Shown here in pieces: positions 33,830 through 34,501 of a DNA stretch of 34,501 nucleotides (the stretch's first letter is position 1; every line of letters begins with the position of its first letter). The translations under genes and the position numbers were made by a program. This DNA comes from Alkaliphilus serpentinus (GTDB taxonomy: Bacteria; Bacillota; Clostridia; Peptostreptococcales; Natronincolaceae): the NCBI RefSeq assembly GCF_009017255.1, contig NZ_WBZB01000007.1, forward strand, positions 1 to 34,501, written 5' to 3'. The notes below the pieces were generated by a model that was not told the DNA's origin, did not search any database, and worked only from the letters and a program-made list of their open reading frames with translations.

Positions 33830-33920
33830 ATGATGAATGTTGAATGTTGAATTATTGAATAAATTTGCTTTGAGCAAATTTCCCTATATTTTCAATTTTC
33901 AATTCTCAATTTTAAATTTA
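33821..33920. repeat. AT-rich element with GAATGTTGAAT arm and AAATTTGC palindrome
   Basis: Tandem GAATGTTGAAT/GAATGATGAAT units (33821-33860) lead into a perfect AAATTTGC-tttga-GCAAATTT hairpin (33861-33881), followed by TTCAATTTTCAATTCTCAATTTTAAA-like units (33891-33916) that are complementary to the left arm in pattern. The first unit supplies the stop codon of the MFS gene. Confidence 0.7.
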
Positions 33921-33936
33921 TAAAGGGGTTGGGTTT

Positions 33937-34242
33937 ATGGTAGAATTTAGAACCAAAGAAGAAATACAAAATCTATACGTCAGAAGGTATGACCAGCTAG
34001 ATGTCTTTGCCCTTGAGGAATTGGGACGGGAATATGATCATTTTATGAAGGATCTTAAGAATTGCAAATCAAGGGAAGAGGTTATGGAGTTCTTCGAAAA
34101 CAAAATTCATATTAATGAGCAAAGATTTCGCAAAAGCTCCAATATCGGAAGTGTAGAGTCATCTCCTTGTAAGGACTTTTATACGCTATTGGCATCTTAT
34201 GGAATGATTGTATTTTTTAGAGATCATATTATTAAGGAGTAA
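33937..34242 (+). CDS. Small protein of unknown function
   Basis: 101 aa, soluble, mixed charged; I do not recognise it. An N-terminal helical pattern (KEEIQNLYVRRYDQLDVFALEELGREYDHFMKDLKN) is followed by KSREEVMEFFENKI and a C-terminal LLASYGMIVFFRDHIIKE. There is no signal peptide or TM helix, and one Cys (in SSPCKDF). ATG is 8 nt after GGGG of AAAGGGGTTGGGTTT. It follows the OFA-like transporter gene by 107 bp that hold a repeat element, and ends at a strong terminator. Codon use resembles the neighbours, so it is probably a real gene. Any link to the transporter is guesswork. Confidence 0.7.
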   Translation: MVEFRTKEEIQNLYVRRYDQLDVFALEELGREYDHFMKDLKNCKSREEVMEFFENKIHINEQRFRKSSNIGSVESSPCKDFYTLLASYGMIVFFRDHIIKE

Positions 34243-34243
34243 T

Positions 34244-34297
34244 AACAAAAGCATTTCATGCGTTAATTTTCTATGGTTAAAATGCTTTTGTTTTCCA
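34244..34297 (+). terminator. Terminator after the small protein gene
   Basis: AACAAAAGCATTT (34244-34256) pairs perfectly with AAATGCTTTTGTT (34280-34292) across a 23-nt loop, followed by TTCC. A shorter TTAA pair lies inside the loop. It reaches into the block described next. Confidence 0.7.
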
Positions 34298-34473
34298 GAG
34301 AACCCATGCGTTCTCTAGGACACTTCGTTTTCGGTCGCCTCACCGTCTCGGCGCCGTTCGTGGCATAGTGCCACTTATTCGTGACACAACTCACCTCTCC
34401 TTACTTTAATAAGGGGGAACGCCCCCCTTAACAACCTCCCATTTCATAGGACTTAAAATGAATCCTATGAAAT
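34263..34473. repeat. GC-rich, hairpin-rich block of unknown nature
   Basis: Perfect inverted repeats follow one another: AGAGAAC/GTTCTCT (34297-34316), GTGGCA-tag-TGCCAC (34360-34374), AAGGGGG/CCCCCTT (34411-34429) and ATTTCATAGGA/TCCTATGAAAT (34441-34473). The stretch 34330-34375 is far richer in GC than anything around. On the minus strand a 43-codon open frame (34394 to 34263, GTG start) contains PKTKCPRERMGSLENKS, but its SD abuts the start codon. I think it is a dispersed repeat or structured RNA rather than a gene. Confidence 0.45.
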
Positions 34474-34501
34474 AAAAAAGCTGTTCTATTATGGATTAAA
34501 T

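Noticed and set aside
34263-34394. 43-aa protein-coding gene on the minus strand
   Set aside because: The SD-like AAGGAGAG touches the GTG with no spacing and the frame runs through several perfect hairpins; I list the block as a repeat instead.

Overview
The window looks like chromosomal DNA from a low-GC, anaerobic, amino-acid-fermenting clostridium of the Alkaliphilus/Natronincola type. I infer this from AT-rich codon use, strong AGGAGG ribosome binding sites, a sigma-54 regulator beside an amino-acid transporter, the lysine-fermentation genes kce and kal, an S-layer-type protein, c-di-GMP enzymes and many small palindromic intergenic repeats. I saw no tRNA, rRNA, CRISPR array, transposase, integrase or phage gene.

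Left part (1-8660). A branched-chain-amino-acid-type ABC transporter (binding protein, LivG, LivF cut by the window edge) runs on the minus strand. Behind it lies a PAS/AAA+/Fis sigma-54 activator. The gap between them holds a well-spaced -24/-12 promoter and repeated GTGTAT-N7-ATACAY operators, so the regulator very probably drives the transporter. Next come a small transaldolase, then kal-kce (two lysine-fermentation enzymes without the rest of that pathway). Divergent from these is an NSS-family sodium:amino-acid symporter with a sigma-A promoter, a perfect 27-bp palindrome and a structured leader.

Middle (8684-21250). An LTA-synthase-type membrane sulfatase is followed by a radical-SAM/DUF4130 pair predicted to act in DNA metabolism. 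Then comes a long histidine operon read leftward, hisZ-G-D-C-B-H-A-F-IE. It has a good promoter, a short HisG with HisZ, and a fused HisIE. No histidinol-phosphatase gene is in the window.

Right part (21544-34501). Two tandem membrane proteins carry degenerate NERD-like domains. They are followed by an SLH-domain surface protein, a TolC-like coiled-coil exported protein, a DUF368 (PopT-type undecaprenyl-phosphate transporter) protein and a YihY/BrkB membrane protein. A signalling group comes next: bacteriohemerythrin, a membrane diguanylate cyclase and a membrane GAF/HD-GYP phosphodiesterase. Last are an OFA-type MFS transporter and a small unknown protein.

Non-coding content is the most unusual part. 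Three kinds of repeat are visible: (i) AT-rich elements built from GAATGTTGAAT-like units, often as inverted arms around a small AAATTT-containing palindrome; (ii) short hairpins with GACGGTTC in the loop, just past or overlapping stop codons; (iii) a 125-bp MITE-like element with 15-bp inverted ends, between two 26-bp copies of a palindrome that encodes the C-termini of two converging genes. A GC-rich, hairpin-rich block ends the window. Several stop codons are supplied by these repeats.
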